A DNA stretch of 64,000 nucleotides from Methanosphaera stadtmanae (GTDB lineage Archaea; Methanobacteriota; Methanobacteria; Methanobacteriales; Methanobacteriaceae): NCBI GenBank assembly GCA_015062805.1, contig SUTQ01000002.1, positions 1 through 64,000 of the forward strand, read 5' to 3'. Positions within the stretch are counted from its first letter, which is position 1; the number at the start of each line of letters is the position of its first letter. This document shows, piece after piece, positions 37,320 through 45,965 of the stretch. Below the pieces are notes generated by a model, which saw nothing but the letters and a program-made list of their open reading frames with translations, made no database searches and was not told the origin of the DNA. The position numbers and the translations under genes are program-made.

Positions 37320-37598
37320 TTTATTAATTCCTATTATTTTATATAATATTATTTCTTTTTTTTATTCTATTTAAGATTTACAATACTTTTATTTATAATA
37401 TTTATATCTGATTATTTTTTCAAGTTTTATTTTAAAAATTAAGTATAAAAACACTTTATTTATTTTTATTTAGGATATATTCCTGTTTTACTTTTAAATA
37501 ATCCTTTTTAATCTTTTTTTGTTTTATATAGAAACCTTTATATACTATAAATAATATAGTATAGTATAGTCTGACATAGACTATTACTATTTTATTTA
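37320..37598. other. AT-rich intergenic region with divergent promoters (ilvE and tRNA-Val)
   Basis: About 280 nt without a gene. It holds the ilvE promoter on the minus strand, the tRNA-Val box A (37537-37544) and a 7-bp hairpin in the tRNA leader, ATAGTCT (37566-37572) with AGACTAT (37578-37584). Confidence 0.55.
37537..37544 (+). promoter_or_regulatory. Box A (TATA) promoter of tRNA-Val
   Basis: TTTATATA inside ACCTTTATATACTA matches the archaeal box A. The expected start site is about 25 nt downstream, near 37565, giving a leader of some 30 nt before the tRNA. The same 14-nt context occurs upstream of the 2TM gene at 60.76 kb. Confidence 0.6.
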
Positions 37599-37670
37599 GG
37601 GCTGGTGGTCTAGGGGTATGATACCTCCCTTACAAGGAGGGGATCAGGAGTTCAAATCTCCTCCGGCCCA
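37599..37670 (+). tRNA. tRNA-Val (anticodon TAC)
   Basis: A 72-nt cloverleaf. The acceptor GGGCTGG pairs with CCGGCCC (one U-G pair) and the discriminator is A. The anticodon stem CCTCC/GGAGG encloses the loop CTTACAA with anticodon TAC. The T arm is AGGAG-TTCAAAT-CTCCT, and the D arm is short at 15 nt. CCA is not encoded. Confidence 0.94.
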
Positions 37671-37757
37671 TTTTATATTAATTAATTTTATTACTGATTT
37701 TTATGTAAATTACTTTTTTGGCTTTTTTTATCTCTTATTTTCTTATAATTTATAAGA

Positions 37758-37782
37758 TATAAGTTATAACTTATAAGTTATA
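37758..37782. repeat. Two overlapping 18-bp palindromes of the AAGTTATA type
   Basis: TATAAGTTATAACTTATA (37758-37775) and TATAACTTATAAGTTATA (37765-37782) are each perfect palindromes, overlapping by 11 bp. The octamer is the one repeated upstream of parA at 6783-6819. The palindromes lie between tRNA-Val and the stop of the Mrr-like gene, outside any coding region. Confidence 0.5.
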
Positions 37783-37865
37783 CTAAAATCTTAACAATTC
37801 TAAGTTAAAAAAAATGTAATATTTAAAAAAATTTAAAAAAAAAGGTTTTAGGGAGAATCGCTTTT

Positions 37866-38750
37866 TTAAACGGTTAAAGTAACAATAGATATAATTATTG
37901 ATAAAAAGAAAATAATACTACCTTTGAATAGTAGTTCTGATAAGTTTCTTTCAACTAATAATAATCCACCATAACAAACAATTGCGCTAGTAACTATCTT
38001 TCCAAGACCAGTGTATCTACCTGTTGTAATTCTATTGAATATTAAAGAGATAATCGTTGAAATAATTACTAACAATACCAAATATGGTATTATATTATTT
38101 TTAAAGAATTCCAATGATTTATCTACATCAATAGCAGGTAATTTATCTCTAACACTAATTGATCTGGTTGATGTATTGCTTAAATAACTTCTAGGTTGAT
38201 TATATGATGGACCTTGATATTGATTTAAACTTCCGTTACTTTTATTGCTTCTGCTAAATCTACCTGAAAAGATTGCATGAGAATTATTTCCCCTGTTTGG
38301 ATTTAAACTTGCAGGCCTTGATGAACTTTCATAATAATAATCATCATAGTCAAAGTCATCTTCGTCTACAGCTGGTTCGGAAACTACTCTTTGTTTTTTG
38401 GAATAATTCTGTGCTATTTTCATTAGTCCTTTTTTATCAACTAATTTAATATTCCTTTTTTGAGCATAAACTGCTGCACCATGTGTAAATCTGCTAGTTG
38501 TAAAAATTATAATTTTTGAAGCATTCACGGCTTTAGCTGCATTTTCCATATCTTTTAATACATCTAATCCAACAGTCCAAGGCTCTTCATAATTTTTACA
38601 TGCGGCAACTACTCCTACTTCACCTACTGAAGTTTCAAGAGTTCCGTATATATCAATGGTTTGATTATCAATTGGATAGTTTGTTGTAGTTTTAAAACCA
38701 CTTTCTTCCATAATAGTGGCGATAAACTTAATTAGTCGTTCTTTTTCCAA
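37866..38750 (-). CDS. Membrane-anchored Mrr-like restriction endonuclease-fold protein
   Basis: A 294-residue protein with an N-terminal restriction endonuclease-like domain (about 1-120). It shows the Mrr pattern: D in TIDIYG, then VGVVAACKNYEEP as the ExK/QxK-like strand, and IIIFTTSRFTHGAAVYAQKRNIKLVD. A disordered Ser/Asn/Tyr-rich linker (about 130-215) leads to two or three membrane helices at the C-terminus (about 220-294). Nuclease activity is plausible but the usual acidic residue before the Lys is not evident. Similar soluble-plus-membrane proteins occur in methanogens. It stands alone between tRNA-Val and surE. A role in defence or DNA turnover at the membrane is speculative. Confidence 0.72.
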   Translation of the reverse strand: MEKERLIKFIATIMEESGFKTTTNYPIDNQTIDIYGTLETSVGEVGVVAACKNYEEPWTVGLDVLKDMENAAKAVNASKIIIFTTSRFTHGAAVYAQKRNIKLVDKKGLMKIAQNYSKKQRVVSEPAVDEDDFDYDDYYYESSSRPASLNPNRGNNSHAIFSGRFSRSNKSNGSLNQYQGPSYNQPRSYLSNTSTRSISVRDKLPAIDVDKSLEFFKNNIIPYLVLLVIISTIISLIFNRITTGRYTGLGKIVTSAIVCYGGLLLVERNLSELLFKGSIIFFLSIIISIVTLTV

Positions 38751-38895
38751 TATTCTCCCTCTGTACAGTGTTTCAAATTAAATATTCATATCAATTATTA
38801 TTTTACTTTTTATAAATATTATTGGTTTATTATATATTTTTCAAAGTATTATAAATTAACTATAAATAAGTAAAACAATTTACATATTTATTATT

Positions 38896-39666
38896 ATGAG
38901 AATATTAATAACAAATGATGATGGTGTAACTTCTAAGGGGATTAAAGCATTAAATGATGCAGTCAAGGACTTAGGAGATACTATGGTTGTTGCACCCTCA
39001 CGGCAGCAAAGTGGAATAGGTCATGCAATTACTTTAATGAAACCATTAAGAGCAATACCTACAAAAATTGATGAAGAAACAGAAGCTTATGCTGTAACAG
39101 GTACACCAACCGATTGTGTAATATTAGGTTCTAAAAATTTGATGGGTGAAGAACCTGATTTAGTTATTTCAGGTATCAATGTTGGTGAAAATTTAGCCAG
39201 ATCAATTACTACTTCCGGAACATTAGGAGCTACTTTTGAAGCAGCATACTTTGGAATACCTGCAATTGCAGTTTCTATACAAGTAAAACATGAAGATATA
39301 AAATTCAAAGATGGTGTTCAGAGTGTTGACTATTCTTTTGCAAAGAAAATAGTTAGAAAGTTAGTTAAAAAAATTATTGATCACGGAATGCCTGAAAATG
39401 TGAATATATTAAATCTTAATATTCCCGCAAATCCTGTTTCCGATGAAATTGTTCAGGTAAAATTAGCTAATAAAATGTATGATACTGATGTTGAAGAAAG
39501 AATAGATCCATTTGGTCATCCTTACTACTGGATAATTGGTGGATTAATCATGGAGGAAGAAGGAGATACAGATGTACATACATTAAGAGTAGAAAATAAA
39601 TCAACATTAACGGCATTATCTACAGATATGACTACAGAAGTTGATTTAAGTAAATGGTTGGAATAA
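38896..39666 (+). CDS. surE: 5'-nucleotidase SurE
   Basis: A 256-residue metal-dependent nucleoside monophosphate phosphatase. MRILITNDDGVTSKGI holds the metal-binding DD pair; VVAPSRQQSGIGHAIT, GTPTDCV and VISGINVGENL are further signatures. Length is normal. Its stop codon is directly adjacent to that of the convergent methanogenesis marker gene, with no base between. Confidence 0.95.
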   Translation: MRILITNDDGVTSKGIKALNDAVKDLGDTMVVAPSRQQSGIGHAITLMKPLRAIPTKIDEETEAYAVTGTPTDCVILGSKNLMGEEPDLVISGINVGENLARSITTSGTLGATFEAAYFGIPAIAVSIQVKHEDIKFKDGVQSVDYSFAKKIVRKLVKKIIDHGMPENVNILNLNIPANPVSDEIVQVKLANKMYDTDVEERIDPFGHPYYWIIGGLIMEEEGDTDVHTLRVENKSTLTALSTDMTTEVDLSKWLE

Positions 39667-40677
39667 TTATTTTAAGACATCAATTCCCATTATTTTATCT
39701 TTTTTATTTTTATAAATGTCATATGCTATGTAACTGCTACCAATAGCGCCACTTTTATCGGTTAAAACTTTAACAGGAGCAATATCTTCGACTTTTTCTT
39801 TAATTTTACCACTAATGTTGATAGGACTTGTCATTGTTCCACCACTACCTGTTAAGATAATACCATCTATTTTGTTTTCAGCAATACCATATAGTCCGTA
39901 AATTTCCATAACAACTCCCATAACCAAAGAATCAATAGCTAAAACTCCTTTTTTATCATTATTCAATGCTTTTTCTATAATTTCCTCTTTAACATTATTA
40001 ATTTTTGTATCAACTTTAGCTATCTTTGATACTCCTGCATGTGAAAAACATTCATTAGCCGTTTTTCTTCCTTCATCTATATCACGAATCATGCCCAAAT
40101 CCAAAGGTCCATGAATAAATCCCATTGCACCTATACAAGCATCAATAGCTCCCTTAATAATGGCATCTTCAACGAGTATAGATACAGTATTTGAACTAAT
40201 GTCAGCTATAATCATATTTTTCCAGCCGGTTACATTATAAGCATAATATGTTAAGCTTACCTTTTCACTACTGGCACAATGGGAGTAACTAGCTCTAAAT
40301 CGTTCATCCATAAATTCACAATTGCTGTGTAAGCCGGGTATTAAAACTGATGGAATTTTAAGTGATATTATTTCATCATAAATCTTGCTTCCTCCACCAG
40401 TAACTTTACCTGCGCCATTTATTGATAATATTCCCTTATTTTTCACTTTTGATAAGGGTGTAATTTTATTGATAGAATCACCCATTGCATATGTCATGGC
40501 TAAAAGATTAATATCTTTAGCATCAACATATTCTGTTACAGTATCTTTAAAATTTACTTCATTATTAGATACTTCGTCACGCTTAAGACTAAAATAAGCA
40601 ACATCCTCTTTATTTTCATCAATTATCTGGAAACTAATTGCAGTTGTTCCATGATCCATACCCATATAATATTTCAT
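39667..40677 (-). CDS. Methanogenesis marker protein 12-like (ASKHA kinase-fold)
   Basis: A 336-residue protein of the actin/sugar-kinase superfamily. MGMDHGTTAISF is the phosphate-1 loop, ADISSNTVSILVE the phosphate-2 loop, and ILTGSGGTMTSPI the adenosine motif. The overall pattern, including GAMGFIHGPLDLGMIRDIDEG, matches the protein annotated as methanogenesis marker 12, found essentially only in methanogens and of unknown function. A kinase of a small acid is possible. It is convergent with surE without a spacer. The family name is from memory; other ASKHA proteins are possible. Confidence 0.72.
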   Translation of the reverse strand: MKYYMGMDHGTTAISFQIIDENKEDVAYFSLKRDEVSNNEVNFKDTVTEYVDAKDINLLAMTYAMGDSINKITPLSKVKNKGILSINGAGKVTGGGSKIYDEIISLKIPSVLIPGLHSNCEFMDERFRASYSHCASSEKVSLTYYAYNVTGWKNMIIADISSNTVSILVEDAIIKGAIDACIGAMGFIHGPLDLGMIRDIDEGRKTANECFSHAGVSKIAKVDTKINNVKEEIIEKALNNDKKGVLAIDSLVMGVVMEIYGLYGIAENKIDGIILTGSGGTMTSPINISGKIKEKVEDIAPVKVLTDKSGAIGSSYIAYDIYKNKKDKIMGIDVLK

Positions 40678-40731
40678 ATACTTATTTTTTTATTAGATTC
40701 AATTTAATTATTTTGAAAATTTTACAAATCA

Positions 40732-41865
40732 TTATCTATGGAAACTTTTGTATAATTTTGTAAATAAATCTGGATTAAAGATATTGTCTTCGTTTTCATA
40801 ATCATTTACAATACATATTTCTGTCGATTTCGACGTTGTTATTTCACACTTCCAGTGACTACCTACTTCTTTTCTGAAAGCATTTTGTAATAAGTTTTTA
40901 TTATTGTATGTGATAGTCCATTTGCTGGAATCCTTTTCAAATTTTATAAGATTTTTATAGTAATGGGTATGATAAACATATTCATCCGAGTATTGAATGC
41001 TATAAACTTTATAATCTTTTCCTGTTTCTTTATGTAATATTTCCGTATACTGATTGTTTTTTCTTAAATCTGCTCTTACAAGACTTGATTTATTTAAGAT
41101 TATATGATTTACTCCATCTTCATTAATATTGAATGGTAATTGTCCATTGTTCCAGTTTAAAGCTAGTTTTAATAATTCTTTAATTAATTTTTTATCAGTA
41201 TTTTCTGTTTTTATTAATTTGTAGCTAAGTTTTCCATATTTGTTTAACTTATAATATTTTAGCTTTAATTTTCCGTTTTCTTCTTGAAGAAGTTCTAATT
41301 CTTCATCAGAGTATTCCTTAGTGTTATCATTGAATAATTGTTTTATGATACTGCTTGTAAATCTTTTTTCTTCTAGTTCTTCAAAGGAATTGTATTTAAT
41401 ACTGTTAACAACCTTTTCTATTTCATCCCATTCAATATAGTAATCTTTGTTTTTATAAGTGGTTATTTTAATGTTATTTTCGCCAATTCCAGATATTAAT
41501 CCTGTTTTATAGTACTGTTTATGATCCAGGATTTCTCTTTTAACTTTTTGGAAGTTTTCATCTAAATTAAATTTTCTGGGTGTATACGAATTGTCACGGA
41601 TTTCTATATCAGTAAATAACCATGAAAGTATGGAGAGTATGATTTCATTTATTATTTTTCCTTCTTTATAATCGTTTAGAGAGTTTTGCACGTCATTCCA
41701 TGAATAAAAGTTGTTCTCTATTTTTAAATATTTTTCACCAATACCCTTAATAATCAATGAATCTGAAAGACTTTTATTTTTATATTCTTCCTTATTTTCT
41801 ATTACATATCTTTTAACATCCTCAAAGTTATCCGTGATATCGAATTGTAAAGATTTTACTTCCAT
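40732..41865 (-). CDS. Hypothetical protein with an internal duplication
   Basis: A Lys/Glu/Asn-rich soluble protein of about 377 residues that I do not recognise. Two repeats of about 70 residues occur near the N-terminus. Each starts NFEDVKRYVIENK or NFQKVKREILDHK and continues with GIGEKYLKI or GIGENNIKI, then a W-D element (YSWNDVQNSLN, IEWDEIEKVVN). A charged linker follows, then a C-terminal domain rich in Tyr and Trp (SSKWTITYNNKNLLQNAF, GSHWKCEI). No signal peptide or membrane helix. The ATG at 41865 follows GGTATGATT; an ATG three codons upstream is an alternative. Neighbours give no functional clue. Confidence 0.6.
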   Translation of the reverse strand: MEVKSLQFDITDNFEDVKRYVIENKEEYKNKSLSDSLIIKGIGEKYLKIENNFYSWNDVQNSLNDYKEGKIINEIILSILSWLFTDIEIRDNSYTPRKFNLDENFQKVKREILDHKQYYKTGLISGIGENNIKITTYKNKDYYIEWDEIEKVVNSIKYNSFEELEEKRFTSSIIKQLFNDNTKEYSDEELELLQEENGKLKLKYYKLNKYGKLSYKLIKTENTDKKLIKELLKLALNWNNGQLPFNINEDGVNHIILNKSSLVRADLRKNNQYTEILHKETGKDYKVYSIQYSDEYVYHTHYYKNLIKFEKDSSKWTITYNNKNLLQNAFRKEVGSHWKCEITTSKSTEICIVNDYENEDNIFNPDLFTKLYKSFHR

Positions 41866-42049
41866 GGTAATCATACCCTATTTGATTATAATAATAGTAT
41901 AGTCATGATAAAATTTATTGTTTTTCCAGTTCATTTTATTCAATCTTAATCCAAGAATAAACCTAAACTGGATTAAATTCAATTTTAGTTTGAATATCTA
42001 TATATAATATTATACATATAATTGATATAGAATATAAGGTAGGATTCAC

Positions 42050-42610
42050 ATGCAATATGATACATTAACACCATTAATAACAAGATTGAATGATTTTTTA
42101 GATTCATTAATTAAGGATTTTAAGGAATATAAGTTAGATGAAGAAACAATAGTATTTTTATCTGAAAAAACAAAAAACTTTATAAATTTTACGGAATTAT
42201 CATTATTTAATGTGGTTTTAAAAGTTTTAGGTAATCTTGGTGATGCTAAATACGTATTTGATGATGAAATTAAAATGATTAATAAGATGGTTGAGAATAT
42301 ATTTGAAAGGTTAAATGAATCATTTAGTACTATTTTAGTTCCTGAAGATGAAGAAGGACATGCTCATGGCCATGATCATGATCATAATCATGTTCATTAT
42401 CATGTAGATGTTGAAAATGTTCAAAAGGACATAGATAAAATCGTAGATTATTTGGTCTTTTTGAAAAAGATATTGGCTGATCTTGGAAATGTAATAATTT
42501 CATTATTAAAATATCAAAACAAAGAGATTTCCGAAGAGGAATTTAACAAGGAATATACAACATTTAAAGAAAATATTAACAATTATAAAAACGAGTTTGC
42601 AGAATTATAA
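42050..42610 (+). CDS. Hypothetical helical protein with His-rich metal-binding loop
   Basis: A 186-residue helical protein without signal peptide or membrane helix. Residues about 104-118 form HAHGHDHDHNHVHYH, eight histidines in fifteen residues, a likely Ni, Zn or Co binding loop. The flanking helices have heptad-like Leu/Ile spacing (LNDFLDSLIKDF, IDKIVDYLVFLKKILADL), suggesting a coiled-coil or helical hairpin. I do not recognise the family. A metal storage or chaperone role is an inference from the loop alone. Upstream, TTAATCCA (41946-41953) and TGGATTAA (41969-41976) form an inverted repeat near a TATA-like sequence. A hairpin terminator follows. Confidence 0.65.
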   Translation: MQYDTLTPLITRLNDFLDSLIKDFKEYKLDEETIVFLSEKTKNFINFTELSLFNVVLKVLGNLGDAKYVFDDEIKMINKMVENIFERLNESFSTILVPEDEEGHAHGHDHDHNHVHYHVDVENVQKDIDKIVDYLVFLKKILADLGNVIISLLKYQNKEISEEEFNKEYTTFKENINNYKNEFAEL

Positions 42611-42618
42611 GTTTTTTT

Positions 42619-42652
42619 ATTCAATATATAATATTGAATCTTCTATTTTTTT
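42619..42652 (+). terminator. Stem-loop plus poly-U terminator after the His-rich protein gene
   Basis: ATTCAATAT (42619-42627), loop ATA, ATATTGAAT (42631-42639), then CTTCTA and T7. Confidence 0.6.
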
Positions 42653-42759
42653 CGTGTCTTTAAAATTTACAGTAATTTTTCATTGATTTTATTCAGAACT
42701 GTGAAAAATGTTAAATAATGATTTTTAAAAATAGTTTTTTAATTTGGAGTTTATATAAA

Positions 42760-42792
42760 AAAAGGATAGAATAGGTTTTATAACCTTATTCT
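42760..42792 (-). terminator. Stem-loop plus poly-U terminator of ilvC
   Basis: AGAATAGGTT (42768-42777) pairs with AACC-TATTCT (42782-42792, one bulged base) around the ilvC stop codon. On the minus strand it is followed by ATCC and T7. Confidence 0.55.
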
Positions 42793-43778
42793 TCTTTTTC
42801 TAATCCACAAGCGGTTCTTAAGTTTTTACCCACTTCTTCTATTAAAAGTTCTCCTTCTAATCTTCTTTGTGCGTAAAGTTTAGGATATGCACTTGCACCT
42901 TCTACAGCGAATTCTGTTGCAAAAGTACCATCTTGGATTTCTCTTAAGATGTCTTTCATGTTAGCTTTTGCTTCATCAGTTATGATTCTGTCTCTTCTGG
43001 TTAATCCACCGAATTCTGCTGTGTTACTTACATCTTGCCACATGTTTTTGAAACCTTTTTCATAGATTAAATCGATGATGAGTTTCATTTCGTGACAGGT
43101 TTCAAAGTATGCCATTTCAGGTTGGTAACCGCCTTCTACTAAAGTTTCAAATCCTGCTTTAATGAGTGCTGTTAATCCACCACAAAGAACTGCTTGTTCA
43201 CCGAATAAGTCGGTTTCAGTTTCTTCTCTGTATGTGGTTTCGATTACACCTGCTCTTGTAAGACCAACTGCTTTAGCCATTTCAATAGCGATGTCAAATG
43301 CTTCACCAGTAGCATCTTGTTCAACTGCAACTAAACCAGGGATACCGAATCCTTCTTCGTATGTTTGTCTTACTTTGGATCCAGGACCTTTAGGTGCAAT
43401 CATTGTAACGTTTACATCTGATGGTACTCTGATTCTTTTAAAGTGTATGTTGTATCCGTGTGAGAAGGATAATGTGTTTCCTGCTTCAAGGTTGTCTTTA
43501 ATTTGGTTTTCGAAAACATCTTTTTGTAATTCATCAGGAATTAATATGTGGATAATGTCAGCTTCTTTTGCAGCTTCTTCAATACTTTTTACTGTAAGAC
43601 CGTCTGCTTCTGCTTGTTTCCAGGATTTACCTCCTTCACGTAAACCCATTACTACGTTTAATCCACTGTCATGCATGTTTAATGATTGACCTCTACCTTG
43701 GCTACCGTAACCGATAACTGCAATAGTTTTTCCTTCTAATACATTTGTTGTTACATCTTCGTCATAAAATACTTTCAT
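42786..43778 (-). CDS. ilvC: Ketol-acid reductoisomerase
   Basis: A 330-residue class I (short) reductoisomerase, the second common step of valine and isoleucine synthesis. [16 protein letters not shown] is the Rossmann NAD(P) loop, followed by [15 protein letters not shown] and [26 protein letters not shown] carries the metal-binding acidic residues. It is monocistronic and distant from ilvB and ilvH, which lie 4 kb away. A TATA-like TTTATATAA (minus strand, around 43845-43853) fits the promoter. Confidence 0.97.
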   Translation of the reverse strand: MKVFYDEDVTTNVLEGKTIAVIGYGSQGRGQSLNMHDSGLNVVMGLREGGKSWKQAEADGLTVKSIEEAAKEADIIHILIPDELQKDVFENQIKDNLEAGNTLSFSHGYNIHFKRIRVPSDVNVTMIAPKGPGSKVRQTYEEGFGIPGLVAVEQDATGEAFDIAIEMAKAVGLTRAGVIETTYREETETDLFGEQAVLCGGLTALIKAGFETLVEGGYQPEMAYFETCHEMKLIIDLIYEKGFKNMWQDVSNTAEFGGLTRRDRIITDEAKANMKDILREIQDGTFATEFAVEGASAYPKLYAQRRLEGELLIEEVGKNLRTACGLEKEE

Positions 43779-43909
43779 TTTATCGAGTACTCCTATATTT
43801 TATAAAATTTTATATCTAGATATTATATTTATATTTTTGTAAGAAGTTATATAAAATGATTATTTCTAATTTAAATGTAATAAAATATTATTTAAAAACA
43901 GTTAATTCT

Positions 43910-43948
43910 AAAAAAAATAAAGGATATGGTGGAATAACCTGAAATATC
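43910..43948 (-). terminator. Stem-loop plus poly-U element downstream of trkH
   Basis: On the minus strand GATAT...GGT pairs with ACC...ATATC (43923-43948, with a 4-nt bulge and 6-nt loop), followed by CTTTA and T8. Confidence 0.45.
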
Positions 43949-44037
43949 TTATATTATAAGTCTGATGGTCAATTTTTAAAGTACAAAATAATATATATTT
44001 CATATGAAATCTAATGTACAATATTAATCAATTAAAA

Positions 44038-44799
44038 TTACCCATCGTATTTAAAATTTTTATTATATCTGTTCTGTATATTATTATTTAAGTATACTAA
44101 AGGCAATAACGCAGGCCATAAACCTATTCTTCCAGCTAAAAAGTCAAATATTAAAACAATTTTAACTATATCTGGAATTGATGTATTTATGTAACTTGGA
44201 CCAAGTCCAGTATTTCCAATAGATCCTGCAACTATACTATAAGCAATTTGGAAGTCATTACAAAATACTAATAAAATGATTGTACTTACAACAAATAATA
44301 ATATATATGTTATAATAAATATTAGAACTGATTTAACCATCATAAATGTAATGTCTATCTCTTTATTATCATGAAATAATTTTCGTCTAACAACAATGTT
44401 TTTAGGTAAATATATTGACTGAATTTCCCACCATACTGATTTAATCATCAGAACAATATTGTATATTTTAATTCCACTTGCAGTAGAACAAACAGAACCA
44501 CCTATAAACATAAGAATTATCAACACGTGGAAACTTAAAGCAGGCCAAACATTAATGTCTGTTGTTTGAAATCCTGTTGAAGTTAATATGGATATTACTT
44601 GGAATAATGCATGTCTAAATGTAGTTATAATATCATGATTATAGACATTATGTTGAAGTAAATTAAATGCTATGATTATTGTGGCTAATACTATAAATAA
44701 AAACATATATCTTACTTCAATATCTTTTAACATGTTTCTCCATTTTCCTTTCATAATATGATAATGCATAACAAAGTTTGTTCCACCCATTATCATCAC
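44038..44799 (-). pseudogene. trkH: TrkH potassium transporter, 3' part after a frameshift
   Basis: C-terminal half of a TrkH/KtrB-type K+ translocation subunit. GGTNFVMHYH near the start, STGFQTTDINVWP, and the GSVCSTASGIKIYN and GNTGLGPSYINT pore-loop regions correspond to the later repeats of the family. The open frame extends upstream of this ATG: translating backward gives FNNPLIQIV, the expected sequence after the GTGGFSAD pore loop of the 5' part. So this is not a separate gene; the ATG is internal. The two halves are separated by one base of frame. Confidence 0.8.
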
Positions 44800-44819
44800 T
44801 ATGATTGTAACGATTTGAA

Positions 44820-45545
44820 TTAGGGGGTTGTTAAAATTATTAAATTGTTAGAATCTGCAGAGAAGCCTCCAGTACCCAGTCCTGAAAATGAATAACAAAT
44901 AGCATTAAAAAAGTCTAGTCCAACTAACAAATATAATGTTATGGCTATAATTGTTAGAATGGCATATATTTGAACAAATATTTTTGAGGTATGCTTTATG
45001 TTTGGTGTCATCTGCTCGGTTTTTCCTTCAGCAAAGTATAATCTTTTTAAACTAACAGATGATGGAAGAATAACTAATAATAAAAATATTATTCCTAGTC
45101 CTCCAAACCATTGAAGTAAACTTCTCCAAATTCTTATTGAATAAGCAACAGGAGTTTGAGAATACATTGTAAAACCAGTTGAGGTAATACCGGACATTGC
45201 CTCAAAATATGCATCAATAAAGGATAAATCTCCAGAAATCATGAGAGGTAACGCACAAAAAAATGCTGAAAATATCCAAATTGAAAGTACAAAAATCAAA
45301 GAGCCTTTAAGTGATAGTTCTATTAATTTTTTAGAAGTGTATACATAATATAATATTAATCCAATAATCAATGAAATGACTGTGGAAATGATAAATGAAT
45401 ATAGGTATGTTAGATTATCATTGTAGATTAATGATGTTCCTATTGGTATTATCATGAATAATGCGATACATATTATGACAAAACCGATGTAATGGATAAT
45501 TGTCTTGATTTCTTCAATTTTAATTTTTTGTACATCTACTATCAT
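44820..45545 (-). pseudogene. trkH: TrkH potassium transporter, 5' part before a frameshift
   Basis: N-terminal half of TrkH, about 241 residues. Membrane helices, the first selectivity loop (SGITSTGFTMYSQ) and the second (SGLGTGGFSADSNN) are present. The frame then runs into LIILTTP and a stop, where the family has an aromatic-N-N-P-L pattern. A single-base loss in a T run near 44840 would explain the break. Alternatively, the C5 run directly before the stop (44823-44827) could allow -1 slippage. A trkA partner is not adjacent. The protein is non-functional unless the frame is restored or this is a sequence error. Confidence 0.8.
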
Positions 45546-45965
45546 ATGAACCACTCAATATTCATTATATCAAGGATATAAAGTAAAATAATAAAGTTTA
45601 ATTAAATTATTGGAAGAATAAATGGATTTATTTTTACTTTTTTGTTCTATCTATTTCTATATCCTTTAAAATAATATATATTTTTTTTATAAAAATAAGA
45701 TATATCTAAAAAATTAATATTTTTTTGCTATTTTTTTATTCTATTGTTTAATCAATCATTGATAATATAATTAAATGATTATATTATAATTTTTCTAATA
45801 TTGGTTAAATTTTTTTATTATAAAGTAACATTAATTCATATCCATTTAAATAGATATTAATTAGAGTATATGCTATGTTTTGAATGCAAAACATTTTCAA
45901 ATAGAACATTTAATTAAACATAAACTTGTTAAATATTCATAATAACAAAATTTTATAGGGATTTT
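45546..45965. other. AT-rich intergenic region with a leader hairpin
   Basis: About 420 nt between divergent trkH and acyltransferase genes, without an open frame that looks real. TTTAAATAG at about 45845 is a TATA candidate for the plus gene. ATGTTTTG (45875-45882), loop AATG, CAAAACAT (45887-45894) is a perfect 8-bp hairpin in its likely leader. Confidence 0.5.

Noticed and set aside
43162-43689. A 175-codon open frame on the plus strand opposite ilvC
   Set aside because: It mirrors the ilvC codons, has no RBS or recognisable domain, and ilvC is a clear enzyme of normal length. Similar long antisense frames opposite ilvD, ilvB, dapF and hef were dropped for the same reason.
44038-44799. 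The 3' part of trkH as an independent small transporter gene
   Set aside because: The open frame continues upstream of its ATG with TrkH-like sequence, and both halves align end to end with one TrkH protein.
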